DNA from: SZUA-584 sp964441275
GTDB taxonomy: Bacteria; Bacillota; Clostridia; Christensenellales; SZUA-584
DNA: 64,000 nt
Reading direction: 5' to 3'
Assembly (NCBI GenBank): GCA_964441275.1
Contig: CAYTUG010000007.1
Coordinates: 1-64,000, forward strand
Numbering within the stretch: the stretch's first letter is position 1; the number at the start of each line of letters is the position of its first letter. The notes beneath the pieces are model-generated. The model worked only from the letters and a program-made list of their open reading frames with translations, ran no database searches and was not told where the DNA came from. The translations under genes were made by a program, and so were the position numbers. Shown here in pieces: positions 9,166 to 16,871 of the stretch.

Positions 9166-10143
9166 ATGGAAATTAAGAAGAAATTTAATGCAACAAAGCT
9201 ACTTGCTCCTGCGGTCTTATTGATTCTATACGTGTTCTTTTCAATGTTTGGAAACAATTTCTTTTCCACAGATTACTTGGTCAACATACTTGACGGTTCG
9301 TACTATATAGGCTTTATGGCAATAGGAGTTACTTTTGTCATCATAACCGGCGGTATAGATCTTTCGCTTGGTACGAATATGATGTGTGCAGCACTTTTGG
9401 GCGGTGCGGCATATAACACATTTGGCTGGCCGATGAGCTGGTGCTTAATCCTTGTAGTCGTGGTGGCGACAATCATGGGTATGATAAACGGCATAATGGT
9501 TGCTTATTTTAAGCTTCCGCCATTTATAGCCACTCTTGGAATGATGATGATGGGGATGGGGTTTGGCGCAATTGTTACTAAGGTGCAGACTATGCGGTAT
9601 CCAACGTTTGGCACGGCCGACGGTTGGTTTAAAAATGTGTTTTATAAAACAATTGATGGTATTCCGGTGGGGGCGTTTTGGCTGGCAGGTTTTATCCTTA
9701 TTTCGATGGTTCTGCTGAATAAAACAAAATTTGGACGCTATACGTTCGCCATTGGCTCAAATATTGAGGCAGCAAGGCTTTCCGGGATTAAGACTAACCC
9801 GTGGCAGATGTCAGTATATACATTCAGCGGATTCTGCTGTGGCCTAGCGGGAATAATGTATGCGGCCGTTTACACCTCAATTATTCCTTCAACAGGAAAT
9901 GGGCAGGAACTTTTGGGCATAGCGGGAGTCGTAATTGGCGGCACCAGTATGAGGGGTGGAACAGGCACTCTGACAGGCACTATAATAGGCGTCTTTATAA
10001 TGAGCGTGCTCAAACAGGGGCTTATGTCGATGGGTTTGCAAAGCCATTGGCAGACGTTTTTCACGGGAGTTGTTGTGATTGGCGCAGTACTTCTGGATCA
10101 GTACCGCATTAAACACAGCAACAGAATAAAAAAGAGTGATTGA
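9166..10143 (+). CDS. Sugar ABC transporter permease (RbsC type)
   Basis: Integral membrane permease of 325 residues with about eight to ten hydrophobic segments, the first at residues 12-32. Family landmarks include GGIDLSLGTNMM near residue 65, GRYTFAIGSNIEAARLSGI near 190 and the GGTSMRGGTGTLTGT loop near 265. In RbsC/MglC proteins these belong to the conserved core that contacts the ATPase. It sits between the ATPase and binding-protein genes. Only one permease is present, so the importer should use a homodimer. Confidence 0.92.
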   Translation: MEIKKKFNATKLLAPAVLLILYVFFSMFGNNFFSTDYLVNILDGSYYIGFMAIGVTFVIITGGIDLSLGTNMMCAALLGGAAYNTFGWPMSWCLILVVVVATIMGMINGIMVAYFKLPPFIATLGMMMMGMGFGAIVTKVQTMRYPTFGTADGWFKNVFYKTIDGIPVGAFWLAGFILISMVLLNKTKFGRYTFAIGSNIEAARLSGIKTNPWQMSVYTFSGFCCGLAGIMYAAVYTSIIPSTGNGQELLGIAGVVIGGTSMRGGTGTLTGTIIGVFIMSVLKQGLMSMGLQSHWQTFFTGVVVIGAVLLDQYRIKHSNRIKKSD

Positions 10144-10194
10144 TTTCCTCGGGGTTTTCCCGATGGAATAATAATATCAGGAGGAAAGAAAAAG

Positions 10195-11337
10195 ATGAAG
10201 AAAGTATTGGTTTTTTTGCTCGTATTGGTGATGGTATTCTCTCTTATAGCCTGTACGAAGACTGAAGACAAACCAGCCGAAGAAGACAAAAAGCCGGTCA
10301 GCACTACTGATTCGGATAATCCACCGCCGGATGAGGGCAAGCCGTATGTTGCTGTTATCTCTAAAGGATTCCAACACAAGTTTTGGCAAACAGTTATGGC
10401 GGGAGCAGAGGCGGCTGCTGAAAAATACGGTGTTGACATGACGTTCGATGGACCTCCTTCCGAATCGGATATCAGCATTCAAGTGGATATGGTAAACGCG
10501 GCTTTGGCAAAGAACCCTGCGGCTCTTGCGTTGGCAGCTCTTGACACAGAGTCTCTTAATGAGCAGCTAAATACCTGCATGGAAAAGGAAATTCCAGTTA
10601 TAGGATTCGACTCCGGTGTTCCGGATGCGCCCGCCGGGTCTATCATTTCGACGGCTTCAACGGACAACGAAGCTGCGGGAGCCCTTGCGGCGCAGACCAT
10701 GTTTGATATCGATGAAATATCCGCTGCCGTATCGGCGGCCACGGAAGGCAGCCCTATTGTAATAAGCGTAATCAGCCAAGACGCGACATCCGCCTCAATT
10801 ACGGGCCGTACTACGGGGTTTGTCAATAAGATGTTCGAACTGTGCGAAGCGGCAAAGGCCGGTTTAGTTGCCGTGACAGGCCATGACAAATGGAACAAGG
10901 CTTCGGGTTCCGGAAATGTTGCGGTTGAAATTCTTGTTTCTATTGCGGCATCCACAAGCGTAACGGACTGTCAGACAGCAGCTCAAGCTGTGATCCAAAG
11001 GAACCCCGTCGGCGTATTTTGCACGAACTCGGGCTCTGTAGACGGAATGCTGGCTGCCACTGCTGACGGCTCTGACCTCGAACGTACTAACGGCAGATAT
11101 AAGAACTTAGTCGTGGTGGGCTTTGACTCCGGCGCGACTTTGCTAAATGCCGTAAGGAATCAGTGGTTCCACGGCGCTGTAACTCAAGATCCGTATATGA
11201 TTGGCTACTATGCTGTTGAGTTGGCTGTGAAAGCCATGAATGGCGAAGCGGTAGACGCTATTGTTGACACCGGATGTCAATACTATACATACAAGAACAT
11301 GGACGATTCCGCTATCGCTGCACTTCTGTACGATTAA
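10195..11337 (+). CDS. Sugar-binding lipoprotein of the ABC importer (RbsB-like)
   Basis: Extracellular substrate-binding component, 380 residues. The first 20 residues form a lipoprotein signal peptide ending in SLIAC, with the lipidated cysteine at position 20. An acidic/lysine/proline-rich spacer (residues 22-50) precedes a type I periplasmic-binding fold that starts at YVAVISKGFQHKFWQTVMAG and shows the family sequence PVIGFDSGV. The protein has more insertions than E. coli RbsB, including a segment near residues 175-200. The ribosome site is AGGAGG. A strong stem-loop follows the stop codon, which could raise expression of this gene relative to those downstream. Confidence 0.92.
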   Translation: MKKVLVFLLVLVMVFSLIACTKTEDKPAEEDKKPVSTTDSDNPPPDEGKPYVAVISKGFQHKFWQTVMAGAEAAAEKYGVDMTFDGPPSESDISIQVDMVNAALAKNPAALALAALDTESLNEQLNTCMEKEIPVIGFDSGVPDAPAGSIISTASTDNEAAGALAAQTMFDIDEISAAVSAATEGSPIVISVISQDATSASITGRTTGFVNKMFELCEAAKAGLVAVTGHDKWNKASGSGNVAVEILVSIAASTSVTDCQTAAQAVIQRNPVGVFCTNSGSVDGMLAATADGSDLERTNGRYKNLVVVGFDSGATLLNAVRNQWFHGAVTQDPYMIGYYAVELAVKAMNGEAVDAIVDTGCQYYTYKNMDDSAIAALLYD

Positions 11338-11353
11338 TAAAGAAGCGGTAAAC

Positions 11354-11380
11354 GAGGGCAGCTTTAAACAAGTTGCCCTC
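11354..11380 (+). other. Intercistronic stem-loop after the binding-protein gene
   Basis: GAGGGCAGCTT pairs with AAGTTGCCCTC across a five-base loop, giving an 11-pair stem with one G-U pair. No run of T follows, so it is not a typical intrinsic terminator. Stems in this position often protect upstream mRNA from 3' exonucleases or reduce read-through. Confidence 0.6.
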
Positions 11381-11469
11381 AATGTACTCAATTTGTAATT
11401 TAATTCATTTATGTGCATTGTTTTAAATCTGGATAAAAGCAGCAAGATCACACAGAAAGGGAATACAAT

Positions 11470-11916
11470 ATGCTTTTGGGAATACCAAAAATATTATCAC
11501 CTGATATAATCGCGGTACTTTGCGAGATGGGGCACAGCGATGTTGTTGTTATAGGTGATGCGAATTTTCCCGGCAGAAGGTTTGCCTTTGAGGGGAACTG
11601 CAGGTTTTTGCGTGCATACGGAATATCCGGTACAGACTTATTAGATGCTGTGCTTACGGTTATACCGTGCGATGCATATGTCGAGCATCCCGTAAAATTA
11701 ATGCAGGCGATGGAATCCGATCGGCATCTGGACGTTCCGATTTGGGATGAGTATAAAAAAATTGTAAAAAAACATGAATCGCGCGGACAACAAGCGATAG
11801 GCTTTTTGGACAGGTTCGCTTTTTACGAAGAATCAAAAAAATCATTTTGCATAATACAGTCAGGCGAAGAAGCTATTTATGCCAATATCATGATCCAAAA
11901 AGGGGTTATTAAGTGA
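11470..11916 (+). CDS. fucU: RbsD/FucU-family sugar mutarotase
   Basis: Small cytoplasmic enzyme (148 residues) that interconverts sugar anomers or ring forms so that isomerase or kinase gets the right one. The N-terminal ILSPDIIAVLCEMGHSDVVV followed by GDANFP matches the RbsD/FucU family, with the conserved His in MGHSD. Within the family, the L-fucose isomerase in the same cluster favours the FucU role (L-galacto configuration). The ribosome site AAAGGGAA precedes the ATG. Its stop is followed almost at once by the kinase start at 11918, so the two are probably translationally coupled. Confidence 0.88.
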   Translation: MLLGIPKILSPDIIAVLCEMGHSDVVVIGDANFPGRRFAFEGNCRFLRAYGISGTDLLDAVLTVIPCDAYVEHPVKLMQAMESDRHLDVPIWDEYKKIVKKHESRGQQAIGFLDRFAFYEESKKSFCIIQSGEEAIYANIMIQKGVIK

Positions 11917-11917
11917 T

Positions 11918-13429
11918 ATGGGAAAAGAATTGCTGCTCGGGATTGATATTGGTACGAGCGGCTGTAAAATTGCTGTTTTCTCTCGGGATGGTTCGGTGGT
12001 CCACACAGTCACGGAAGAATATCCGGTGTATTATACTGCGCCGGGATGCGTTGAACAAGAACCGGATGACTGGTGGGACGCCGTTTGCCGAGGGACGAAA
12101 AGGATTCTGGCTGAAAATGACATAGATGCGGCTGATATTGCGGGCGTTGGGGTGGACGGTCAAAGTTGGGCTGCGATAGCCGTTGATGGTAAAGGTGGGG
12201 TGCTTACCCGCAATCCAATTTGGATGGATACACGTGCGGAAGCTATATGCTTAAAAATCAACACGGCGATTGGTTCTGACAATATATTTTCTTTAAGTGG
12301 AAATCCGCTTAAGGCGCAATATACGACCGGGAAGATCATTTGGTATAAGGAAAATATGCCTGATGTCTATGCGCGAACAGATAAAATTCTTCAGTCAAAT
12401 AGTTATATCGTATATAAAATGACAGGCGTAATCAGCCAGGATATTTCACAAGGATACGGTTTACATTGTTTTGACATGAGAAAAGGCCGTTGGGATAACG
12501 GCGTATGCGCGGCTCTTGGCATAAACAGGGACAAGTTGCCGGATATAGCGTTGTGTCATGAGGTTATCGGATATATCACTCGCAAAGCAGCTGTCAGTAC
12601 GGGACTAAAGGAAGGAACACCGGTGGTGGCGGGCGGTCTTGACGCGGCATGCGGTACATTAGGTGCGGGCGTGCTGCACCCAGGGCAAACCCAGGAGCAG
12701 GGCGGCCAGGCGGGTGGTATGAGCATATGCCTTGAGGAATACTGCGCAGACCAAAGGCTGATACTTAGCTTCCATGTGGTGCCCGGCAGATGGCTTCTGC
12801 AGGGCGGCACGACCGGCGGAGGAGGAGTTGTGCGCTGGTTTGATGAGCAGTTCGGATTTGAAGAGAAACAAAAAGCAGAGGCGGCGGGCGATTCGTCTTT
12901 TGCGCTTTTGGATGAACTTGCGAAAACGGCGCCGGCAGGGAGTGATGGTTTGATATTTTTGCCTTATATGGCCGGGGAAAGGTCACCGATATGGGATGAT
13001 AAAGCAAAGGGTGTTTTCTACGGACTGGATTATTCAAAAACCCGGGCGCATATGGCGCGCGCGGTTATGGAAGGCGCGGCTTTTTCCGTAAGGCATAATA
13101 TTGAAGTAGCGGAAAGCGCAGGGGCAACGGTCGGGACGATGCGTGCGGTGGGCGGGGCCGCGAACTCTCTTTTCTGGACGCAGATGAAAGCGGATATAAC
13201 CGGAAAGCCGATTGAAGTTCCGGCATCTGATACTGCCACAACGCTTGGCGCGGCTTTGCTTGCGGGAATAGGCGTGGGCATATACCGCGGTTTTGAGGAT
13301 GCAGTAGCGCAAACTGTTAAGGTCAGGCGAAAACATGAGCCGGATACCAAACAAAAAGATAAATACGATAACGGATACAAAACTTATCTTGAGCTTTATT
13401 CCACGCTAAAAGGAATTATGAATAAATAG
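11918..13429 (+). CDS. FGGY carbohydrate kinase, xylulokinase-like
   Basis: ATP-dependent kinase of 503 residues. The FGGY N-domain begins GIDIGTSGCKIAVF and includes GVDGQSWAAIAVD; the C-domain has LPYMAGERSPIWDDKAKG and the nucleotide-binding VGGAANSLFWTQM. Overall it is closest to XylB-type proteins. FGGY family members act on pentuloses, hexuloses and polyols such as glycerol and erythritol, so a hexitol or ketose substrate is possible here. It sits directly before a GatD-like hexitol-phosphate dehydrogenase and an aldo/keto reductase, which suggests a side branch (aldose to alditol to phosphorylated alditol or ketose). This is the first of two FGGY kinases in the cluster. Confidence 0.85.
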   Translation: MGKELLLGIDIGTSGCKIAVFSRDGSVVHTVTEEYPVYYTAPGCVEQEPDDWWDAVCRGTKRILAENDIDAADIAGVGVDGQSWAAIAVDGKGGVLTRNPIWMDTRAEAICLKINTAIGSDNIFSLSGNPLKAQYTTGKIIWYKENMPDVYARTDKILQSNSYIVYKMTGVISQDISQGYGLHCFDMRKGRWDNGVCAALGINRDKLPDIALCHEVIGYITRKAAVSTGLKEGTPVVAGGLDAACGTLGAGVLHPGQTQEQGGQAGGMSICLEEYCADQRLILSFHVVPGRWLLQGGTTGGGGVVRWFDEQFGFEEKQKAEAAGDSSFALLDELAKTAPAGSDGLIFLPYMAGERSPIWDDKAKGVFYGLDYSKTRAHMARAVMEGAAFSVRHNIEVAESAGATVGTMRAVGGAANSLFWTQMKADITGKPIEVPASDTATTLGAALLAGIGVGIYRGFEDAVAQTVKVRRKHEPDTKQKDKYDNGYKTYLELYSTLKGIMNK

Positions 13430-13438
13430 AGGTATAAC

Positions 13439-14500
13439 GTGAAGGCAGCAGTAGTGGTGGCAAATGAAGATGTCAGGTATATGGATATTGAAGAACCTTG
13501 CGTTACCGACCATATGGTAAAGATCAAGGTTGCGGTTTCGGGTATATGCGGTTCGGATATTCCGCGGGTCCTGCATAACGCAGCTCACTATTACCCGATT
13601 GTGCTTGGGCATGAGTTTTCGGGCAAGGTTGTTGAAGTCGGGCTGGGGGTCAAATCGGTCAAGGTCGGTGACAGGGTAACGGGCGCGCCTTTGTTGCCGT
13701 GTATGGTCTGCGGTAATTGCCGGCGCGGTTATTACGCGCTATGCAAGCGCTATGGTTTTTTAGGTTCGCGTCAAAACGGCAGTAATGCCGACTATGTTGT
13801 GCTCCCTGAACGCAATGTTATCGTATTCGATAAGTCAATAAGCTTTGAGCAAGGCGCAATGTTTGAACCCTCTGCCGTGGCGCTCCACGGTATAATGCAA
13901 AGCGATTTTAGAGGCGGAGGAACTGTTGCAATACTTGGCGCCGGAACAATAGGTATTTTTACATTTCAATGGACAAAGCTTCTCGGGGCTAAAAAGGCGG
14001 TTGTGTTTGATATAAGCGATGAAAGGCTTGCGCTTGCCCGCAGACTTGGAGCGGATGGTACAGTAAACACGCTTAATCAGGATTTTATAGGTGACGCCTT
14101 GGCATCTACAAACGGTTGTGGCTTTGATTATATTTTTGAAACAGCCGGAGTCACAGCGACAATGAAATTGGCATTCAAGCTTGTCGCGTCTAAAGGTAAT
14201 GTCTGTTTTATTGGAACGCCGAATACCGAACTCTGCTTTTCTCCGGCAGAATGGGAAAACATTAACCGAAAAGAATTTTGTTTAACGGGTTCATGGATGA
14301 GCTACAGCGCACCTTTTCCGGGAATCGAATGGAAGATGACCGCCGAATATTACGCCGCAGGAAAGCTGAAATTTGACGAAGGTCTAATCGCGGAACGTAT
14401 AAAAATGTCTCAGGCGCAGGAGGCGTTTCAAAAATTCAAGACGCCAGGCACTGTTAATGGGAAAATATTATTGACAAACTATGAAACGTGGAGGAATTAA
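13439..14500 (+). CDS. gatD: Zinc-dependent dehydrogenase, GatD-like (galactitol-1-phosphate 5-dehydrogenase)
   Basis: Medium-chain dehydrogenase of 353 residues. The catalytic zinc site is intact (GICGSDIPRV with Cys, GHEFSG with His-Glu) and so are the four structural zinc cysteines (CMVCGNCRRGYYALC). The NAD site is ILGAGTIGIFTFQ. Stretches typical of E. coli GatD are visible: AHYYPIVLGHEFSG, LLPCMVC and GSWMSYSAPFPG. GatD oxidises galactitol 1-phosphate to D-tagatose 6-phosphate. With a KbaZ-family protein two genes downstream, that reaction fits well. The start is GTG at 13439, 10 bases after the kinase stop. Strict substrate choice among hexitol phosphates remains inferred. Confidence 0.82.
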   Translation: MKAAVVVANEDVRYMDIEEPCVTDHMVKIKVAVSGICGSDIPRVLHNAAHYYPIVLGHEFSGKVVEVGLGVKSVKVGDRVTGAPLLPCMVCGNCRRGYYALCKRYGFLGSRQNGSNADYVVLPERNVIVFDKSISFEQGAMFEPSAVALHGIMQSDFRGGGTVAILGAGTIGIFTFQWTKLLGAKKAVVFDISDERLALARRLGADGTVNTLNQDFIGDALASTNGCGFDYIFETAGVTATMKLAFKLVASKGNVCFIGTPNTELCFSPAEWENINRKEFCLTGSWMSYSAPFPGIEWKMTAEYYAAGKLKFDEGLIAERIKMSQAQEAFQKFKTPGTVNGKILLTNYETWRN

Positions 14501-14501
14501 A

Positions 14502-15512
14502 ATGGAATTTATTGATCCTAACAAAGTGCCACAAAGGAAACTGTATGATGGCGGCATGATGCCTTGCATCGGCATGGGGACGTTTGGCTCGGACAGATTT
14601 ACGCCAAAGCAAGTTGCTGCCGCCGTGTCAGGTGCAATTAAGGTGGGGTACCGCATGTTTGATTGCGCGGCTGTGTATGGTAACGAGCATCTGATAGGCG
14701 AGGTGTTTCAGGATGCCTTTGATAGTAGGATAATCAAGAGAGAAGAACTTTTTATAACATCAAAGGTATGGAATGATATGCATGGCAAAGGCGATGTGTT
14801 GATTTCTTGTGCGAAAAGTTTGAAAGACCTGCATATCGACTATATTGATGCGTATTTTATGCATTGGCCGTTTCCGAACTATCACGCGCCGGGTTGTGAT
14901 GTCGATTCGCGCAACCCAAATTCAAAGCCGTTTTCCATCGAAAGGTTTATGGCGACTTGGCAGCAATGCGAACAGCTTGTTGATTTAGGGCTTGTAAAGT
15001 ATATTGGAATGTCGAGCATGACGATACCCAAGCTTGAAGCCGTATTGCCTCTTTGCCGCATAAAGCCCGCTGTTATTGAAATGGAACTGCATCCAAGCTT
15101 TCAGCAGCCTGAGCTTTTTGATTATGTCGTCCGGCACGAGATACAACCTATTGGTTTCTGCCCTATCGGTTCTCCAACGCGTCCCGAACGTGACAAAACG
15201 GAAAAAGATGTTGTCGATATACAGATTCCCGAGGTGATGGAAATCGCGAAAACGCACGGCGTTCATCCTGCGGTCATTTGTATTAAATGGGCGGTGCAGC
15301 GCGGCCAGACACCAATTCCGTTCTCGGTTTATGAAAACGAATATACCAGTAACTTAAAGTGCGTAACAGAGGATCCTCTATCGGACAGGGAGATGGAGAT
15401 AATCAAATCTGTGGACAGCAACTGCCGCCTCATCAAAGGACAGGTTTTTCTTTGGCCGGGCGCTAAGGGATGGGAAGATCTCTGGGATTTGGACGGTACG
15501 ATTACAAAATAA
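14502..15512 (+). CDS. Aldo/keto reductase
   Basis: NAD(P)H-dependent reductase of 336 residues with a TIM-barrel AKR fold. The catalytic tetrad is visible: Asp and Tyr in FDCAAVYGNE, Lys in FITSKVW, His in YFMHWP. The cofactor-binding end resembles the AKR pattern (PFSVYENEYTSNLK). GGAGG at 14490-14494 places the start at 14502; an upstream in-frame ATG at 14481 overlaps the previous gene and has no ribosome site. In this operon it may reduce an aldose to its alditol or handle a reactive carbonyl by-product. The sequence does not decide between these. Confidence 0.85.
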   Translation: MEFIDPNKVPQRKLYDGGMMPCIGMGTFGSDRFTPKQVAAAVSGAIKVGYRMFDCAAVYGNEHLIGEVFQDAFDSRIIKREELFITSKVWNDMHGKGDVLISCAKSLKDLHIDYIDAYFMHWPFPNYHAPGCDVDSRNPNSKPFSIERFMATWQQCEQLVDLGLVKYIGMSSMTIPKLEAVLPLCRIKPAVIEMELHPSFQQPELFDYVVRHEIQPIGFCPIGSPTRPERDKTEKDVVDIQIPEVMEIAKTHGVHPAVICIKWAVQRGQTPIPFSVYENEYTSNLKCVTEDPLSDREMEIIKSVDSNCRLIKGQVFLWPGAKGWEDLWDLDGTITK

Positions 15513-15520
15513 GGTGAATA

Positions 15521-16795
15521 ATGAAGGCTGAGGAGTATTTTAGGCAGTTAATAGAAGCGCAAAAAAACGGAAGCGGTAAGGCCATATGCTCTATTTGCAG
15601 TGCCAACAGTTTTGTTTTAGAAGCGGCTATGGAAGACGGCAGGGATAATAGCCTGATGGTGCTTGTCGAGGCGACAGCAAATCAGGTAAATCAGTATGGC
15701 GGATATACAGGGATGAAACCGAATGATTTTGTTGTGTTTGTACGCCGTATCGCGCAAAAATCGGGGCTTGACGAGGAGCAGCTTATCATCGGAGGAGACC
15801 ATTTGGGACCATTGGCATGGCAAAGCGAATCTGAAGATGTGGCTATGGAGAAAGCGGAAGAACTTATAAGGCAATATGTGACGGCCGGGTTTTCAAAGAT
15901 ACATATAGATACCAGTATGCGGTTGGGTAACGATTCTGAAACGGAACGATTGCCCGACAGCACCGTAGCAAAACGGGCGGCCCGACTTTGCTTGACGGCA
16001 GAAGCAGCTTCAACCGGTGCGAAGCCTGTTTATGTCATAGGCAGTGAAGTGCCTGTTCCCGGCGGTTCGGCTGTGAATGAAAAGACGGCAGATGTTACAT
16101 CTCCTGAGCACCTTAAAAACACTCTGAAAGAGTTTAAAAAGGTTTTTCTTAATCAAGGGCTAAAAGACGCCTGGAAGCGCATTATTGCCATAGTGGTGCA
16201 ACCGGGAGTGGAATTCACATGTGGAAATATAATACAGTATGACGCGAACAAGGCAAAAAAACTGGTTCAATATGCCAAGGGTCTTGACGGGGTTGTATTA
16301 GAGGGGCATTCTACCGATTATCAGCCAAAAGCGGCGCTGGATGAAATGCGGCGGGACGGTATAGCAATATTAAAGGTGGGACCCGCGTTAACCTTTGCTT
16401 TGCGTGAGGCTTTGTTCGCTCTTGAGGATATGGAGCGCATACTTTATCCTTTTTCGCCCGATGGCGGATACTCGCACTTTCGAGACACGCTTGAGATGAA
16501 ACTAATGAGCGATAATAAATACTGGAATAATTATTACCATGGCAGTGAACAGCAAAAAGCATACGCGAGAAAGTTCAGCCTTTCGGACAGGTGTCGATAC
16601 TACTTAGAAGATACCCAAATCAAGGCGTCAATAAAGAGGCTCATAAAAAACATCAATGCGCTTTCAATACCGTACGGATTAATTTCGCAGTATTTCTCCG
16701 AACAAAGAGAAAGTGCGCTCGGGGCAACAGGCACGGAGATTGCGGAGAGACTGATTAAACAGCGAATCAAAAACGTTATCAGGACTTACAGATAA
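15521..16795 (+). CDS. KbaZ/GatZ-family protein, possible ketose-6-phosphate C4 epimerase
   Basis: PF08013-type protein of 424 residues with the family segments GGDHLGPLAWQ, KIHIDTSM and GSEVPVPGGS. In enteric bacteria KbaZ/GatZ supports the catalytic tagatose-bisphosphate aldolase subunit KbaY/GatY, but no such partner gene is in this window. A PF08013 member in Agrobacterium has been shown to epimerise D-tagatose 6-phosphate at C4 to D-fructose 6-phosphate. Standing alone next to a GatD-like enzyme, this protein is best read as such an epimerase. It begins 8 bases after the reductase stop, with an AAGGTGAA site, and ends before a 76-base gap that leads to fucI. Confidence 0.8.
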   Translation: MKAEEYFRQLIEAQKNGSGKAICSICSANSFVLEAAMEDGRDNSLMVLVEATANQVNQYGGYTGMKPNDFVVFVRRIAQKSGLDEEQLIIGGDHLGPLAWQSESEDVAMEKAEELIRQYVTAGFSKIHIDTSMRLGNDSETERLPDSTVAKRAARLCLTAEAASTGAKPVYVIGSEVPVPGGSAVNEKTADVTSPEHLKNTLKEFKKVFLNQGLKDAWKRIIAIVVQPGVEFTCGNIIQYDANKAKKLVQYAKGLDGVVLEGHSTDYQPKAALDEMRRDGIAILKVGPALTFALREALFALEDMERILYPFSPDGGYSHFRDTLEMKLMSDNKYWNNYYHGSEQQKAYARKFSLSDRCRYYLEDTQIKASIKRLIKNINALSIPYGLISQYFSEQRESALGATGTEIAERLIKQRIKNVIRTYR

Positions 16796-16826
16796 GCGCG
16801 TTTTGGCAATAATAAAAAGACTATAA

Positions 16827-16846
16827 TCAGTAAATTTACTTACTGA
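16827..16846 (+). other. Inverted repeat ahead of fucI
   Basis: TCAGTAA and TTACTGA form a perfect 7-base inverted repeat around a 6-base AT-rich spacer, 26 bases before the fucI start. It could be a small RNA hairpin between two cistrons or a protein-binding site. No T-run follows, so termination is unlikely. Confidence 0.35.
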
Positions 16847-16871
16847 CAGGGTCGGAACAAGAGGAGGAGTT

